64,000 bases of DNA from Ignavibacteria bacterium (GTDB lineage: Bacteria > Bacteroidota > Ignavibacteria > Kapaibacteriales > Kapaibacteriaceae): NCBI GenBank assembly GCA_016707005.1, contig JADJIQ010000002.1, positions 744,001-808,000 on the forward strand. The letters run 5' to 3'. Shown one piece after another: positions 34,857-43,599 of the stretch (the first letter of the stretch is position 1; each line of letters begins with the position of its first letter). Position numbers and translations under genes: made by a program. The notes under the pieces were generated by a model, which saw only the letters and a list, made by a program, of their open reading frames with translations, ran no database searches and had not been told where the DNA came from.

Positions 34857-36298
34857 TCGACTCTCTTTCACCTACACGAACAGGATCAGATATGGCAGGG
34901 GGCTTGGGTTTCGGGTGTTATCGCGTGAGTCAGAGTGATCCCGTCCACGACGAGGCAATGCGTCAAGCACTTGCCCACGGCGTTGATATGGTGGACACCT
35001 CGTCCAACTACAGCAACGGCAAGAGCGAGATGTTGGTTGGCACGGTACTGGCCTCCATCCCGGAAGCGAAGCGTCCGACGGTAGTGACAAAACTCGGCTA
35101 CATCCAAGGAGACATGCTGGATCTGGCCAAGGCACGCGCTTCCATGGGCGACGAACTCGCAGACGTTGTGAAACTCTCCGATTCTGCCTGGCACTGCATT
35201 CATCCGGACTTTCTCGAAGAAGCACTTTCCACTTCTTTTGAACGCATCGGCATCACGCCTATCGATGTAGTTCTGCTGCACAACCCCGAGTATTATCTGC
35301 AGATCGCTCATCAGAGCGGAACGTCACTTGATGAGGCACGCACAGAATTCTACCGTCGCATAGAACTCGCCTTCGCGTGGCTGGAACGTGCTGTTACCGA
35401 TGGTCGCATCAAATCCTATGGCATCTCCTCCAACACCTTTGCTAATGCAACAGACGCACCCGATGCCGTTTCTCTAGAACTCTGTTTTGCGTGTGCGGAA
35501 CGAGTCGGTAATAGTGGGCATCATTTCACTACCGCCCAGATGCCAATGAATGTTGTTGAACATGGCGCTGCAACAACAACGAACCAAGCCGGAGGTACGT
35601 CCACCACGTTGGAACGAGCCGTTCAGCTGGGGGTGAAGGTCATCGTCAACCGACCGTTGAATGCGATCGTCGACAGCGACCTCATCCGACTCGTCTCCCA
35701 CCCCATGCCATCGCATATCGTCCACCCCGACGATGTAGAACAACGCATACATGCCCTTGAGACCATCGAGCACGACCTCGTGAATTCCATCATGGCAGGG
35801 GGCTCCTTGTCTGAACGGGAGACGCAAGTAGCGCAGGAAGCGTTCCGCATCGCCGGCGCGTTATGTTCTGCATGGACAAAGTTCCAGGGTCTACCGCACT
35901 GGCGAGACGTGCGTGCCACCTATCTCGATCCACGGCTCGAAGCGGCAGCGATGTTCGCAGACCGCGCACCTGACCCTGCAGCTGTACACTCGTATTTGCA
36001 TGACGTAGAACACGTGCTGATCGACATCGACGTGGTGTATGCCGCGGAAGAGAATGCTTCGCTAGAAGAGCTCCGTCAGATCCTTGCTGACGAATTCGGC
36101 ATGCCGATCGACACTCCCCTTCAGCATATTGCCGTACAGTCACTACGGTGCACTCCCGGCGTGGACCATGTTCTTGTGGGAATGCGACGTCCCGAATACG
36201 TAGAAGACATTCTCTCCGTCTTTGAGTTGCCCGAACCAACCTATCATCGAGCAACATGGCAACGCGTTGCAGAACACTTGGCACGACTTTCGCAGTGA
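34853..36298 (+). CDS. Aldo/keto reductase with long C-terminal extension
   Basis: A 481-residue protein whose first about 300 residues are an aldo/keto reductase TIM barrel. GGLGFGCYRVS opens the barrel, then come DTSSNYSNGKSE (catalytic Asp and Tyr), VVTKLGYI (Lys) and VLLHNPEYYL (His). It would reduce carbonyls with NADPH; the substrate is unknown. About 150 extra residues follow the usual end, and a final TPGVDHVLVGMRRPEYVEDIL segment matches the normal barrel C-terminus. The extension is therefore an internal helical insert rather than a tail. ATG overlaps the preceding stop as ATGA. Confidence 0.85.
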   Translation: MIDSLSPTRTGSDMAGGLGFGCYRVSQSDPVHDEAMRQALAHGVDMVDTSSNYSNGKSEMLVGTVLASIPEAKRPTVVTKLGYIQGDMLDLAKARASMGDELADVVKLSDSAWHCIHPDFLEEALSTSFERIGITPIDVVLLHNPEYYLQIAHQSGTSLDEARTEFYRRIELAFAWLERAVTDGRIKSYGISSNTFANATDAPDAVSLELCFACAERVGNSGHHFTTAQMPMNVVEHGAATTTNQAGGTSTTLERAVQLGVKVIVNRPLNAIVDSDLIRLVSHPMPSHIVHPDDVEQRIHALETIEHDLVNSIMAGGSLSERETQVAQEAFRIAGALCSAWTKFQGLPHWRDVRATYLDPRLEAAAMFADRAPDPAAVHSYLHDVEHVLIDIDVVYAAEENASLEELRQILADEFGMPIDTPLQHIAVQSLRCTPGVDHVLVGMRRPEYVEDILSVFELPEPTYHRATWQRVAEHLARLSQ

Positions 36299-36320
36299 CA
36301 ACAATCATAAAGCACACATC

Positions 36321-36974
36321 ATGATCCAGATCGCCCCTTCCCTCCTCGCTTCAGACCTCCTGCGCATTGGAGACGATGTGCGTGCTTGCGAACGTGCAGG
36401 TGCAGACGTGTTGCATGTGGATGTGATGGATGGGCACTTTGTTCCTCCCATCACCTTTGGGCCTGCATTTGTTCAGCAGCTCAAGCGCATCACCTCCATG
36501 CCGCTTGATGTCCATCTGATGGTGACGAACCCCGACCATCAGGTAGAGCAGTTTGCCGAGGCCGGTGCAGATTGGATCAGTGTTCATGCAGAGGTGGCAC
36601 CACACCTCCATCGCACACTTGCACGGATCAAGAGTCACGGCTGCAAAGCCGGCGTTGTGCTCAACCCCGCAACTCCCCTTGAGTATGCCTTTGAGGCAGC
36701 CGGAGAATCGGACTTCATCCTCCTCATGAGCGTCAACCCCGGATATGGCGGTCAGTCATTCATCCCAAGTTTCCTTACGCGTTGCGAGCGACTCCGCGCA
36801 TGGCTCGATGCCAATGGTCACAGCAACGTTCAGATCGAAGTGGACGGCGGCATCAAGATCGACAATGCACGTCAGGCCGTTGACGCCGGCGCATCGATCC
36901 TTGTATCAGGCAGTGGCCTTTTTGCCGGAGATCTTGGGGCGAATATTGGTGAGATGAAGAAGGTTGTCGCTTAG
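36321..36974 (+). CDS. rpe: Ribulose-phosphate 3-epimerase
   Basis: Rpe interconverts ribulose-5-phosphate and xylulose-5-phosphate in the pentose phosphate pathway. The 217-residue TIM barrel shows IAPSLLASD, the metal/catalytic LHVDVMDGHFVPPITFGP, LDVHLMV, VLLMSVNPGYGGQSFI and the phosphate-binding IEVDGGIKIDN and LVSGSGLF. The start is placed at MIQIAPSLLA, 22 bases after the reductase stop. Confidence 0.97.
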   Translation: MIQIAPSLLASDLLRIGDDVRACERAGADVLHVDVMDGHFVPPITFGPAFVQQLKRITSMPLDVHLMVTNPDHQVEQFAEAGADWISVHAEVAPHLHRTLARIKSHGCKAGVVLNPATPLEYAFEAAGESDFILLMSVNPGYGGQSFIPSFLTRCERLRAWLDANGHSNVQIEVDGGIKIDNARQAVDAGASILVSGSGLFAGDLGANIGEMKKVVA

Positions 36975-37041
36975 CTAAGTTGACTTCTCCTTAGCCCTTT
37001 TGCATGTTGCATGTCACGTTTCCCTTCAACGGAGGCACTAC

Positions 37042-37308
37042 ATGATCATGGTCAATATGCACACAGCAAAGTCAACCCTCTCACAGCTCGTAGAGGAAGC
37101 TCTCATGGGAGAGGATGTGGTTATTGCCCGCAACGGCAAGCCCGTCGCAAGGCTTGTGGCTTTCATTCCGGTTGACACATCGAAGCTTCGTCCCATTGGA
37201 CTTGGGTGCACAGGAGTGCCGTTAATCGACAATTCTGAGTTTGAGCTTTTGTCAGCCACAAACCCAGATGTCTACGAAGAGAACCCCAACGATCCGTTGA
37301 ACGAATGA
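37042..37308 (+). CDS. Phd/YefM-type antitoxin
   Basis: An 88-residue protein with the Phd/YefM antitoxin N-terminus: MHTAKSTLSQLVEEALMGEDVVIARNGKPVARLVAF. This domain binds DNA and represses its own operon, while the acidic C-terminal tail (PDVYEENPNDPLNE) would bind and neutralise the toxin. A GGAGG lies 6 bases before the chosen ATG. The stop overlaps the toxin start by 4 bases. Confidence 0.92.
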   Translation: MIMVNMHTAKSTLSQLVEEALMGEDVVIARNGKPVARLVAFIPVDTSKLRPIGLGCTGVPLIDNSEFELLSATNPDVYEENPNDPLNE

Positions 37309-37700
37309 ACAAGTCACTTCTCGTTGACACTCATACTCTTCTCTGGTACGACGATGAACCAGACAAGCTATCGGGTGCGGTTCGCAAGGTGCTTCGCAAC
37401 CCCAATGCGACAATATTTGTTTCTCCTATAAGCCTCTACGAGATCGCTCAGAAGGTGCGTCGCCAATCATTGCCATCGGCAACGCATCTCGTCAACGAGA
37501 TCCACGTTCGCCTTCGTTTGTATGGGTTTACTATTCTACCGGTCAATGATCACCATGCACTCCGAGCCGCTAACCTCGATTGGGATCACCGTGATCCATT
37601 TGATCGAATGATCGCAGCTCAAGCACTCGAAGAACATTGCGTCCTCGTTACAAAGGATGTTGCCTTCGCGGGCGTGAGCGGGCTGAAGACACTTTGGTGA
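37305..37700 (+). CDS. PIN-domain toxin (VapC-like ribonuclease)
   Basis: A 131-residue PIN-domain endoribonuclease. Acidic metal ligands are in LLVDTHTLLWY (Asp8), SLYEIAQK (Glu) and DHRDPFDRMIAAQA (Asp), with a further Asp in VLVTKDVAF. Paired with the Phd-type antitoxin upstream it forms a type II toxin-antitoxin module, probably a degrader of tRNA or mRNA held silent by the antitoxin. Confidence 0.92.
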   Translation: MNKSLLVDTHTLLWYDDEPDKLSGAVRKVLRNPNATIFVSPISLYEIAQKVRRQSLPSATHLVNEIHVRLRLYGFTILPVNDHHALRAANLDWDHRDPFDRMIAAQALEEHCVLVTKDVAFAGVSGLKTLW

Positions 37701-37713
37701 CGGAGCGCTTTAC

Positions 37714-37820
37714 CCCCATGACTACGTCATGGGCTAGCGAACTTTCGCCCCTACGGGGCTGATCGAATGTTCGCTATTCGCTATTCGCTGCCTCGACTTC
37801 GCTCGGCATGACGTTCGCTA
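37714..37820. repeat. Degenerate short-unit array with hairpins (locus G)
   Basis: Read on the minus strand from the TAG stop of the DUF2520 gene, TAGCGAA-type 7-bp units recur (TAGCGAACG, then CAGCGAA, TAGCGAA, TAGCGAACA) with unrelated sequence between them. An inverted TAGCGAAC sits at 37735 on the plus strand. Two perfect hairpins also occur: CCCATGAC-TAC-GTCATGGG and GCCCC-TAC-GGGGC. It looks like a decayed relative of the other arrays; the hairpins could terminate the toxin operon. Confidence 0.6.
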
Positions 37821-38633
37821 ACGCAGCATCAGCTCCATCTCATCCCTCGTTGCACTATCCAATCCGCCCCCTACCACTTGGAGGAGGGCGAGAGAGAGGT
37901 TGCGGTAGAGATCTCGTTCTTCCGGTGGGATACTCTCGAACTGACGTCGCACGCCGTCTACATCGCCGCGCATGAGGGGGCCGGTAATGGCAAAGGGGAG
38001 ATTCTTCTCCAGTGCTTCGGATGCATTCTTCAACGTGCGCTGCATGATGGGAATGAGAAAGACATCTGCGGGGATGTCTGCATCATCGGCAAGTCGGCGC
38101 GCTAACTCATACGCTGCATAGGTAAAGTTCGATGCAGCAACTGCAGCTGCATGATATCGGCGCTTCCGCTCATGAGACATGTCGGTCATCAACCACGGGA
38201 TACCGCCGAGGAGCTCAACGAACTCGCGCGTACGATGCCACGCCGCATCATCACACTGCACGCCCCATCCTATCGCATCGAGGGCTGACGGATCGTCATT
38301 GCCAAATGTTTGGAACGGATGTGCGGCTGCAGCAAGTGCACCAACATCATGAACGGGGCTTAGCAATTCGGTGCCGAGTGAACCATTGACGTGGAGCACG
38401 AGAACGTTCTGAAGGTCGTTGCCGCGCTTCTCTACGATGCGATCTACCACTGCGCGGAGCACGTCGTCCTTGGTGGCAACGATGATGATGTTGCCGATGG
38501 GATCCGTGCTATTGCACCAAGCATCAAAACCATCCCGACGTACAACAGTAACCGCAACACCACGCTCGTTGAGTCGATGATGGATTGCACCACCAACTCG
38601 ACCTCGACCAACGATGGTAACGTGCGTGATCAT
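37818..38633 (-). CDS. Rossmann-fold DUF2520 protein (ProC-like)
   Basis: A 271-residue two-domain protein. The N-terminal Rossmann fold shows THVTIVGRGRVGGAIHHRL and IIIVATKDDVL. The C-terminal DUF2520 helical domain has AAHPFQTFG, a HAAAVAASNFTYAAYELA segment and PIMQRTLKNA. Members look like pyrroline-5-carboxylate or ketopantoate reductases but the substrate is not known. The start overlaps cysS by 4 bases, making it the last gene of the asd operon. Confidence 0.88.
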   Translation of the reverse strand: MITHVTIVGRGRVGGAIHHRLNERGVAVTVVRRDGFDAWCNSTDPIGNIIIVATKDDVLRAVVDRIVEKRGNDLQNVLVLHVNGSLGTELLSPVHDVGALAAAAHPFQTFGNDDPSALDAIGWGVQCDDAAWHRTREFVELLGGIPWLMTDMSHERKRRYHAAAVAASNFTYAAYELARRLADDADIPADVFLIPIMQRTLKNASEALEKNLPFAITGPLMRGDVDGVRRQFESIPPEERDLYRNLSLALLQVVGGGLDSATRDEMELMLR

Positions 38634-40090
38634 GCCATTGGTTCGAGTGTGTAGGAGTCCTTCCCATCATTCATCGTCCAGCCAAGAGCAGTTAGCTGCG
38701 CACGCAGTCTGTCGCTCTCCGCCCAATCCTTGGCCGAACGTGCAGTCCAACGCTGCTCTGCGATAGATGCTACATCATCAGGGATTACGATCACCGGACG
38801 ATCAGCGATCTCGAAGACTGCAAGGACGTCGTTGATCTCCGCGAGGACACCGAGAACAGACGACGCTTCGTCTGGAGTAAGACTTGATGCTGCGTGCTGA
38901 CCGATGAACGAGAACAACGCCGCAAGTGCTTTTGGTGTGTGGAGATCGTCAGCAAGTTCGGTGAAGACAGAGGTGCGGAGCTCACTCGCAAGGGCGCTAC
39001 TCCCGGAACTCGCAGTGGAGCGTTCCTTCACATCATAGATGTAGTCTTGGATCTTGGTGCGGGCAGCAGAAGCCCCTTTCACTCCATCGAACGTGAAGTT
39101 ATAGACCGTGCGGTAATGTGCCTGGAGCATTGCGAAACGTACGTCGAGTGGGTCGATGCCCTTTGCTACAAGGTCTCGCATGGTGTAGAAGTTGCCAAGC
39201 GACTTCGACATCTTCTTGCCTTCTACTTCGAGGAATTCGTTGTGCACCCAGAACGTTGCTTGGTCGTGCTCGTGATATCCAGCCGTGCACTGCGCAAGTT
39301 CATCTTCGTGATGCGGGAAACGCAGGTCTACACCGCCCGTATGGATATCGAACGGCAATCCAAGAATGTCCTTTGACATCGCAGAGCATTCGATGTGCCA
39401 TCCCGGACGTCCGGGAAGGTTTGTGCCGTTAACGTCGTAGTCCCAATACGGTTCGCCTTCCTTGCGCGCCTTCCAAAGAACGAAGTCGCTCACCGACTCA
39501 CGATCATATTCATCTGCATCAATGCGCACACCTTCTCGGAAGTGTTCCGTGTCGATGGCAAAGAGTCTGCCATACGCATGATCCTTAGCATAGGCGGCAA
39601 CATTGAAGTACACGGAGCCATCACTTGCATACGCATACCCAGCCGCCAGGATATCGTTGATCAGCGCCTGCATCTGCGGGATGTAGTCTGTGGCAAGGGG
39701 CTGAGCAGCAAAGTGATCTTTGACGATGTTGAACGACGCAAGATCGCGATGAAACTCCTCTGCATAGAACGCCGTGAGCATCTTCAGATTTGCGAGTGCA
39801 TCTGTGGTTTGTGTGCCCATTTCTGGTCGCCACTTCTCAGAACCAACTGCGCTATCACGGATCGTTTTGTCATCGATATCTGTGATGTTCATCACCCACG
39901 AAACATCAAAGCCCCCTACCACTCGCAGTGTCCGTTGCAGCAGGTCGGGCAAAAGAAACGCCCGCATGTTTCCAATGTGTGCCACATCATAGACCGTTGG
40001 TCCGCACGAGTACATTCGCACACGAGTAGGGTCTAACGGGCTGAACGCATCAATGCGTTTGGTGAGCGTGTTGAAGAGTCGGATGTTCAT
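38630..40090 (-). CDS. cysS: Cysteine--tRNA ligase
   Basis: A 486-residue class I synthetase. The N-terminus MNIRLFNTLTKR leads to the zinc-site Cys and HIGH motif in YSCGPTVYDVAHIGNMRAFL. The substrate/zinc block is PGWHIECSAMS and FPHHEDELAQC, and the KMSKS loop is KKMSKSLGNFYTMRDL. The length and C-terminal anticodon-binding region are normal. It starts 9 bases after the ygiD-like stop and overlaps the DUF2520 gene. Confidence 0.97.
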   Translation of the reverse strand: MNIRLFNTLTKRIDAFSPLDPTRVRMYSCGPTVYDVAHIGNMRAFLLPDLLQRTLRVVGGFDVSWVMNITDIDDKTIRDSAVGSEKWRPEMGTQTTDALANLKMLTAFYAEEFHRDLASFNIVKDHFAAQPLATDYIPQMQALINDILAAGYAYASDGSVYFNVAAYAKDHAYGRLFAIDTEHFREGVRIDADEYDRESVSDFVLWKARKEGEPYWDYDVNGTNLPGRPGWHIECSAMSKDILGLPFDIHTGGVDLRFPHHEDELAQCTAGYHEHDQATFWVHNEFLEVEGKKMSKSLGNFYTMRDLVAKGIDPLDVRFAMLQAHYRTVYNFTFDGVKGASAARTKIQDYIYDVKERSTASSGSSALASELRTSVFTELADDLHTPKALAALFSFIGQHAASSLTPDEASSVLGVLAEINDVLAVFEIADRPVIVIPDDVASIAEQRWTARSAKDWAESDRLRAQLTALGWTMNDGKDSYTLEPMA

Positions 40091-40099
40091 GCTGCAAAG

Positions 40100-40966
40100 T
40101 TACCCCACCACAAACGATCTCATACTCACACTGCCAAGATCGATCTGTTCATTGAAGAATGTGAGGCTTTCGTTCTTCTCTGCCATCGATAGGGCGTAGA
40201 TCATGGGAAGATAGTGTTCATCGGTTGGGATGGCCATCTGGGCGGCGGTGCCGAGCGAACGATAGTTGGCGAGAGAGGCGATGTCTCGTGATTCAATGAG
40301 GCGTTTGGATGTGGCGTCGAACTCCAGGGCCCAGTCGAAAGGAGCCCCTTCCATCTTCATCCGACGGAGGTTGTGGACGATGTTTCCGCTACCGATAACA
40401 AGGACACCCTTGGTTCGCAAGAGTGCGAGGTCCTTGGCAAGGTCACTGTGCTGCTGGGGTGTGAGATTCACATCGAGACTGAGCTGGAGGACGGGGATGG
40501 TGGCCTTGGGATACATGCGCACAAGAACCGACCACGTGCCGTGATCCAAACCCCATTCGTGATCGAGCTCGATGGTCTTCTTTGTAAGCTTGGCTATCTC
40601 ATCAGCAAATGCGGGTGAGCCGGGTGCAGGATATTGCACGGCGAAGAGTTCATCGGGGAAACCACCGAAGTCGTGGATGGTCTTGGGGTGCTCCATCGCC
40701 GTCACCTTGGTCCCGCGCGACTGCCAATGTGCACTCACACAGAGAATGGCCTTGGGCATTGGAAGCTCCCTGCCAAACTTCTCCCAGACACGAGCAAACG
40801 TGTTGTCGGTGATGGCATTCATCGGATTGCCATGTCCCACAAACATCACCGGCATGCGAGGTGTGGAAGGGGCTCCAGCAAACGTCTTAGCAAAGGTTGG
40901 GAGATCGAGCATGGATCCTGCTCCAATGGTAACGAGTGACGTGATGATGGTGCGACGGTCGATCAC
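40100..40966 (-). CDS. ygiD: Extradiol dioxygenase, YgiD/DODA type
   Basis: A 288-residue member of the class III extradiol ring-cleaving dioxygenase family (4,5-DOPA extradiol dioxygenase). Metal-site histidines occur in MFVGHGNPMNAI, SAHWQSRGTKVT, GGFPDELFAVQYPAPGSP and LDHGTWSVL. The N-terminus MIDRRTIITSLVTIGAGS resembles a short twin-arginine or lipoprotein-like export signal, which is common in this subfamily. The substrate in this organism is unknown. It overlaps hutI by 4 bases. Confidence 0.9.
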   Translation of the reverse strand: MIDRRTIITSLVTIGAGSMLDLPTFAKTFAGAPSTPRMPVMFVGHGNPMNAITDNTFARVWEKFGRELPMPKAILCVSAHWQSRGTKVTAMEHPKTIHDFGGFPDELFAVQYPAPGSPAFADEIAKLTKKTIELDHEWGLDHGTWSVLVRMYPKATIPVLQLSLDVNLTPQQHSDLAKDLALLRTKGVLVIGSGNIVHNLRRMKMEGAPFDWALEFDATSKRLIESRDIASLANYRSLGTAAQMAIPTDEHYLPMIYALSMAEKNESLTFFNEQIDLGSVSMRSFVVG

Positions 40967-42201
40967 GAGACCTCAGTGCCTCCGACCCATACACCCCAGA
41001 CGTGATTGACGCCGAAGTGGTAGACGATGTCCTTATACGATGGCACGTCATAGACCACAACATCTGCGAACTTTCCTACTTCGAGCGAACCAAGATCATT
41101 GGCAAGTCCGAGCGCAGCCGCACCATGCAGCGTTGACGCAACAATGGCTTCCTCAATACTCATTCCCATGTTGATGCAGGAGAGTGAGAGAATGGTCTGC
41201 ATGTTCTCGGTAAAACACGACCCGGGATTACAGTCTGTAGCGAGGGCAACAACTGCCCCCTCATCGATCATCGTCCTTGCATCGGGATATGGGAGTCGGA
41301 GCGTATAGGCTGTCCCCGGCAGAAGCGTACACACAACACCGGCATCACGCAGAGCTTGTATCTCTGTGATGGTACTGTGCTCAAGATGATCGGCACTGAT
41401 ACATCCAACACGTGCAGCCATGGTGGATGCACCAACAAGAGCGATTTCATCGGCGTGGATCTTGAGTCGCAACCCATGCTCCCGTGCGGCATTGAGGATG
41501 CGCTCTCCTTGAGCTTCGGCAAAGAACCCTGCATCAACAAACACATCACAGAACGATGCTGTGCCCTGCTCACGTACACGTGGCAACATTTCGTTGACCA
41601 CAAGATTCACATAGGCTTCAGGGTCGTGCTTGTATTCAGGGGGCACAGCATGGGCGCCGAGGAACGTTCCCACAACACGTGCTTCGTGACCCAATTGTAG
41701 CTGACCTATGGCGTCGAGGAGTCGGAGCTCACTCTCAACATCCAACCCATACCCACTCTTGATCTCTGCTGTGGTTGTGCCATGCTGCAGGGCCGACGTG
41801 AGGAGTGCATCCCCTACGTCGATGAGTGATTCAACATCTGCTTCGCGCACGGCACGCATGGTGGTGAGAATACCGCCGCCCTCAGCTGCGATCTCGGCGT
41901 ACGAAGCACCTGCAAGCCGACGGGCAAACTCACCGGAACGTGAGCCGGCAAAGACCATGTGTGTATGCGAGTCTACAAACCCAGGCATCACGGTCTTACC
42001 CGAACAGTCAACAACCTCGACATCTGCTGATAGATGCTGTTTTGCTTCCGACGTTGGACCGATCCAAAGGATCCGCTCATCAAAGAGCATGGCGGCATTG
42101 GTGAGTTCACCCACATCTCGCATGGATGAACCGGTCTTCGACAACGATCCATCAGCACTCACGGTCACCAGCGAGTCGATATTCATCAGAAGGGTCTTCA
42201 T
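40963..42201 (-). CDS. hutI: Imidazolonepropionase
   Basis: HutI hydrolyses 4-imidazolone-5-propanoate to formiminoglutamate, the third step of histidine breakdown. The 412-residue amidohydrolase shows MPGFVDSHTHMVFAGSRSGEFARRLAG with metal-binding His-x-His. The HutI-specific EIAAEGGGILTTMRAVREA and TTAEIKSGYGLD blocks are present, along with later metal and substrate residues in KIHADEI, ADHLEHS and ATDCNPGSC. Other hut genes are not in the window; it sits in a biosynthetic operon between a hypothetical gene and ygiD. Confidence 0.96.
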   Translation of the reverse strand: MKTLLMNIDSLVTVSADGSLSKTGSSMRDVGELTNAAMLFDERILWIGPTSEAKQHLSADVEVVDCSGKTVMPGFVDSHTHMVFAGSRSGEFARRLAGASYAEIAAEGGGILTTMRAVREADVESLIDVGDALLTSALQHGTTTAEIKSGYGLDVESELRLLDAIGQLQLGHEARVVGTFLGAHAVPPEYKHDPEAYVNLVVNEMLPRVREQGTASFCDVFVDAGFFAEAQGERILNAAREHGLRLKIHADEIALVGASTMAARVGCISADHLEHSTITEIQALRDAGVVCTLLPGTAYTLRLPYPDARTMIDEGAVVALATDCNPGSCFTENMQTILSLSCINMGMSIEEAIVASTLHGAAALGLANDLGSLEVGKFADVVVYDVPSYKDIVYHFGVNHVWGVWVGGTEVS

Positions 42202-42533
42202 GCGTCGTCTCCTTCTGAGCGTTGGTGTTCTGCGCGAGTACGCGCCTTGGCGAGTTGACGTTCAATGATGAGCTCAGCGATCAGCTCTGGTACGTCCGGC
42301 GGGATCGCTGTTGCGAAAATCTCATTCACCACTGCTTCTTGAACATCGATGCGATAGAGAATGGCCATGAGCTTTTCAGGATTGGCATTCAACAGATGAA
42401 TGATCCGACTCACAAGTTCTTCGCGGATCTGCTGCAGGATGTCGTGCTCCGTGAGCCCATGACCTTCATCGATATCAAAGGCAATGGCGATGCGGTCTGC
42501 CGCACTGCGCGCGAGGGCATCAGAGGACGTCAC
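42198..42533 (-). CDS. Hypothetical protein, 111 residues, helical
   Basis: I do not recognise this protein. It is mostly helical, with DILQQIREELVSRIIHLLNANPEKLMAILYRIDVQEA followed by LIAELIIERQLAKARTRAEHQ. It overlaps manC by 14 bases at its start and hutI by 4 bases at its end, which supports translation as part of the operon. It could be a small adaptor or regulator; the sequence gives no catalytic motif. Confidence 0.7.
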   Translation of the reverse strand: MTSSDALARSAADRIAIAFDIDEGHGLTEHDILQQIREELVSRIIHLLNANPEKLMAILYRIDVQEAVVNEIFATAIPPDVPELIAELIIERQLAKARTRAEHQRSEGDDA

Positions 42534-43599
42534 GTCTGCCCTCCGCTCGTAGTGTGGTGACGATCTTCTTCACATCCTGCGCACGGTCCTTGGGACAGAT
42601 CAACGTTGCATCATTCGTTACCACCACGACCAAGTCTTCGATACCAATGGTCGTTACGACATGCGAGCCGCTATGAGCATTGACGATCACCGAACCTTCC
42701 GAATCGATCACCACCGACTCACCTTGCACAACATTGCGATGGTCATCAAGGGGTTGCATACGCTCCAAAGCATCCCACGACCCAACATCATCCCACGGGA
42801 AGGAGGCCGGCACAACGAACACGTTCTTTGCACGCTCCATGATTCCGTAGTCGATGGAGATGTCCGGCATCTCTGCAAAGGTTGCAGCCAAGGAACCTCT
42901 GTCTCCCGCAGCGATCGATGCAGCCATCACCTCGATCTTTTTTCCTACGTCGGGAAGCAGTGCGAACATTGCTTCACGCAACGTGTTGGTGCGCCAGAAG
43001 AACATCCCGCTGTTCCACACATACCGTCCGCTCAGTACATACTCACGAGCTGTTTCGAAATTTGGTTTCTCTTTGAACGCCGCCACACGCGACACTTCAC
43101 CTTCAGCGATACGTTCCGCAACGTTGATATAGCCATAGCCCGTCTCTGGCCTTGTTGGCGGAATACCCATCGTCACCAACGCATTATGCGTCTCTGCATA
43201 GGTCAACGCCGTTGACACATCATTACGGAATGCACTAGCATTTCCGATGAAATGATCCGCCGTGAGAACGGCCATTAGTGCATCGCCCCCTTCACGCTGA
43301 TCGATCACACTGCAGGCCAATGCCAAACACGGCGCGGTGTTGCGTTTTGATGGTTCGGCAATGACGTTGTTCGGCGGGAGTTTCGGCAGCGCGTCAATGA
43401 TCGGCTGTCTCAACACCTCACTCGTGATGATCAAGATCCTCTCAAGCGGGATAAGGGGCTCCACACGCGCGATGGCCTCTTCCAACATTGTGATGTCGGG
43501 CGAAGTAAGCTTGAGAAGTTGCTTTGGCCTCTTCATGCGTGAGAGCGGCCAGAAACGTTCGCCGGATCCGCCGGCCATGATGACAACGTAGGAGTTCAT
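42520..43599 (-). CDS. manC: Mannose-1-phosphate guanylyltransferase
   Basis: A 359-residue nucleotidyltransferase making GDP-mannose from GTP and mannose-1-phosphate. The signature VVIMAGGSGERFWPLSRMKRPKQLL is at the N-terminus, and the sugar-phosphate region FKEKPNFETAREYV and WNSGMFFWRTNTLREA is typical. It lacks the phosphomannose isomerase fusion domain. It supplies precursors for polysaccharide. It overlaps asd by 4 bases. Confidence 0.95.
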   Translation of the reverse strand: MNSYVVIMAGGSGERFWPLSRMKRPKQLLKLTSPDITMLEEAIARVEPLIPLERILIITSEVLRQPIIDALPKLPPNNVIAEPSKRNTAPCLALACSVIDQREGGDALMAVLTADHFIGNASAFRNDVSTALTYAETHNALVTMGIPPTRPETGYGYINVAERIAEGEVSRVAAFKEKPNFETAREYVLSGRYVWNSGMFFWRTNTLREAMFALLPDVGKKIEVMAASIAAGDRGSLAATFAEMPDISIDYGIMERAKNVFVVPASFPWDDVGSWDALERMQPLDDHRNVVQGESVVIDSEGSVIVNAHSGSHVVTTIGIEDLVVVVTNDATLICPKDRAQDVKKIVTTLRAEGRRDVL

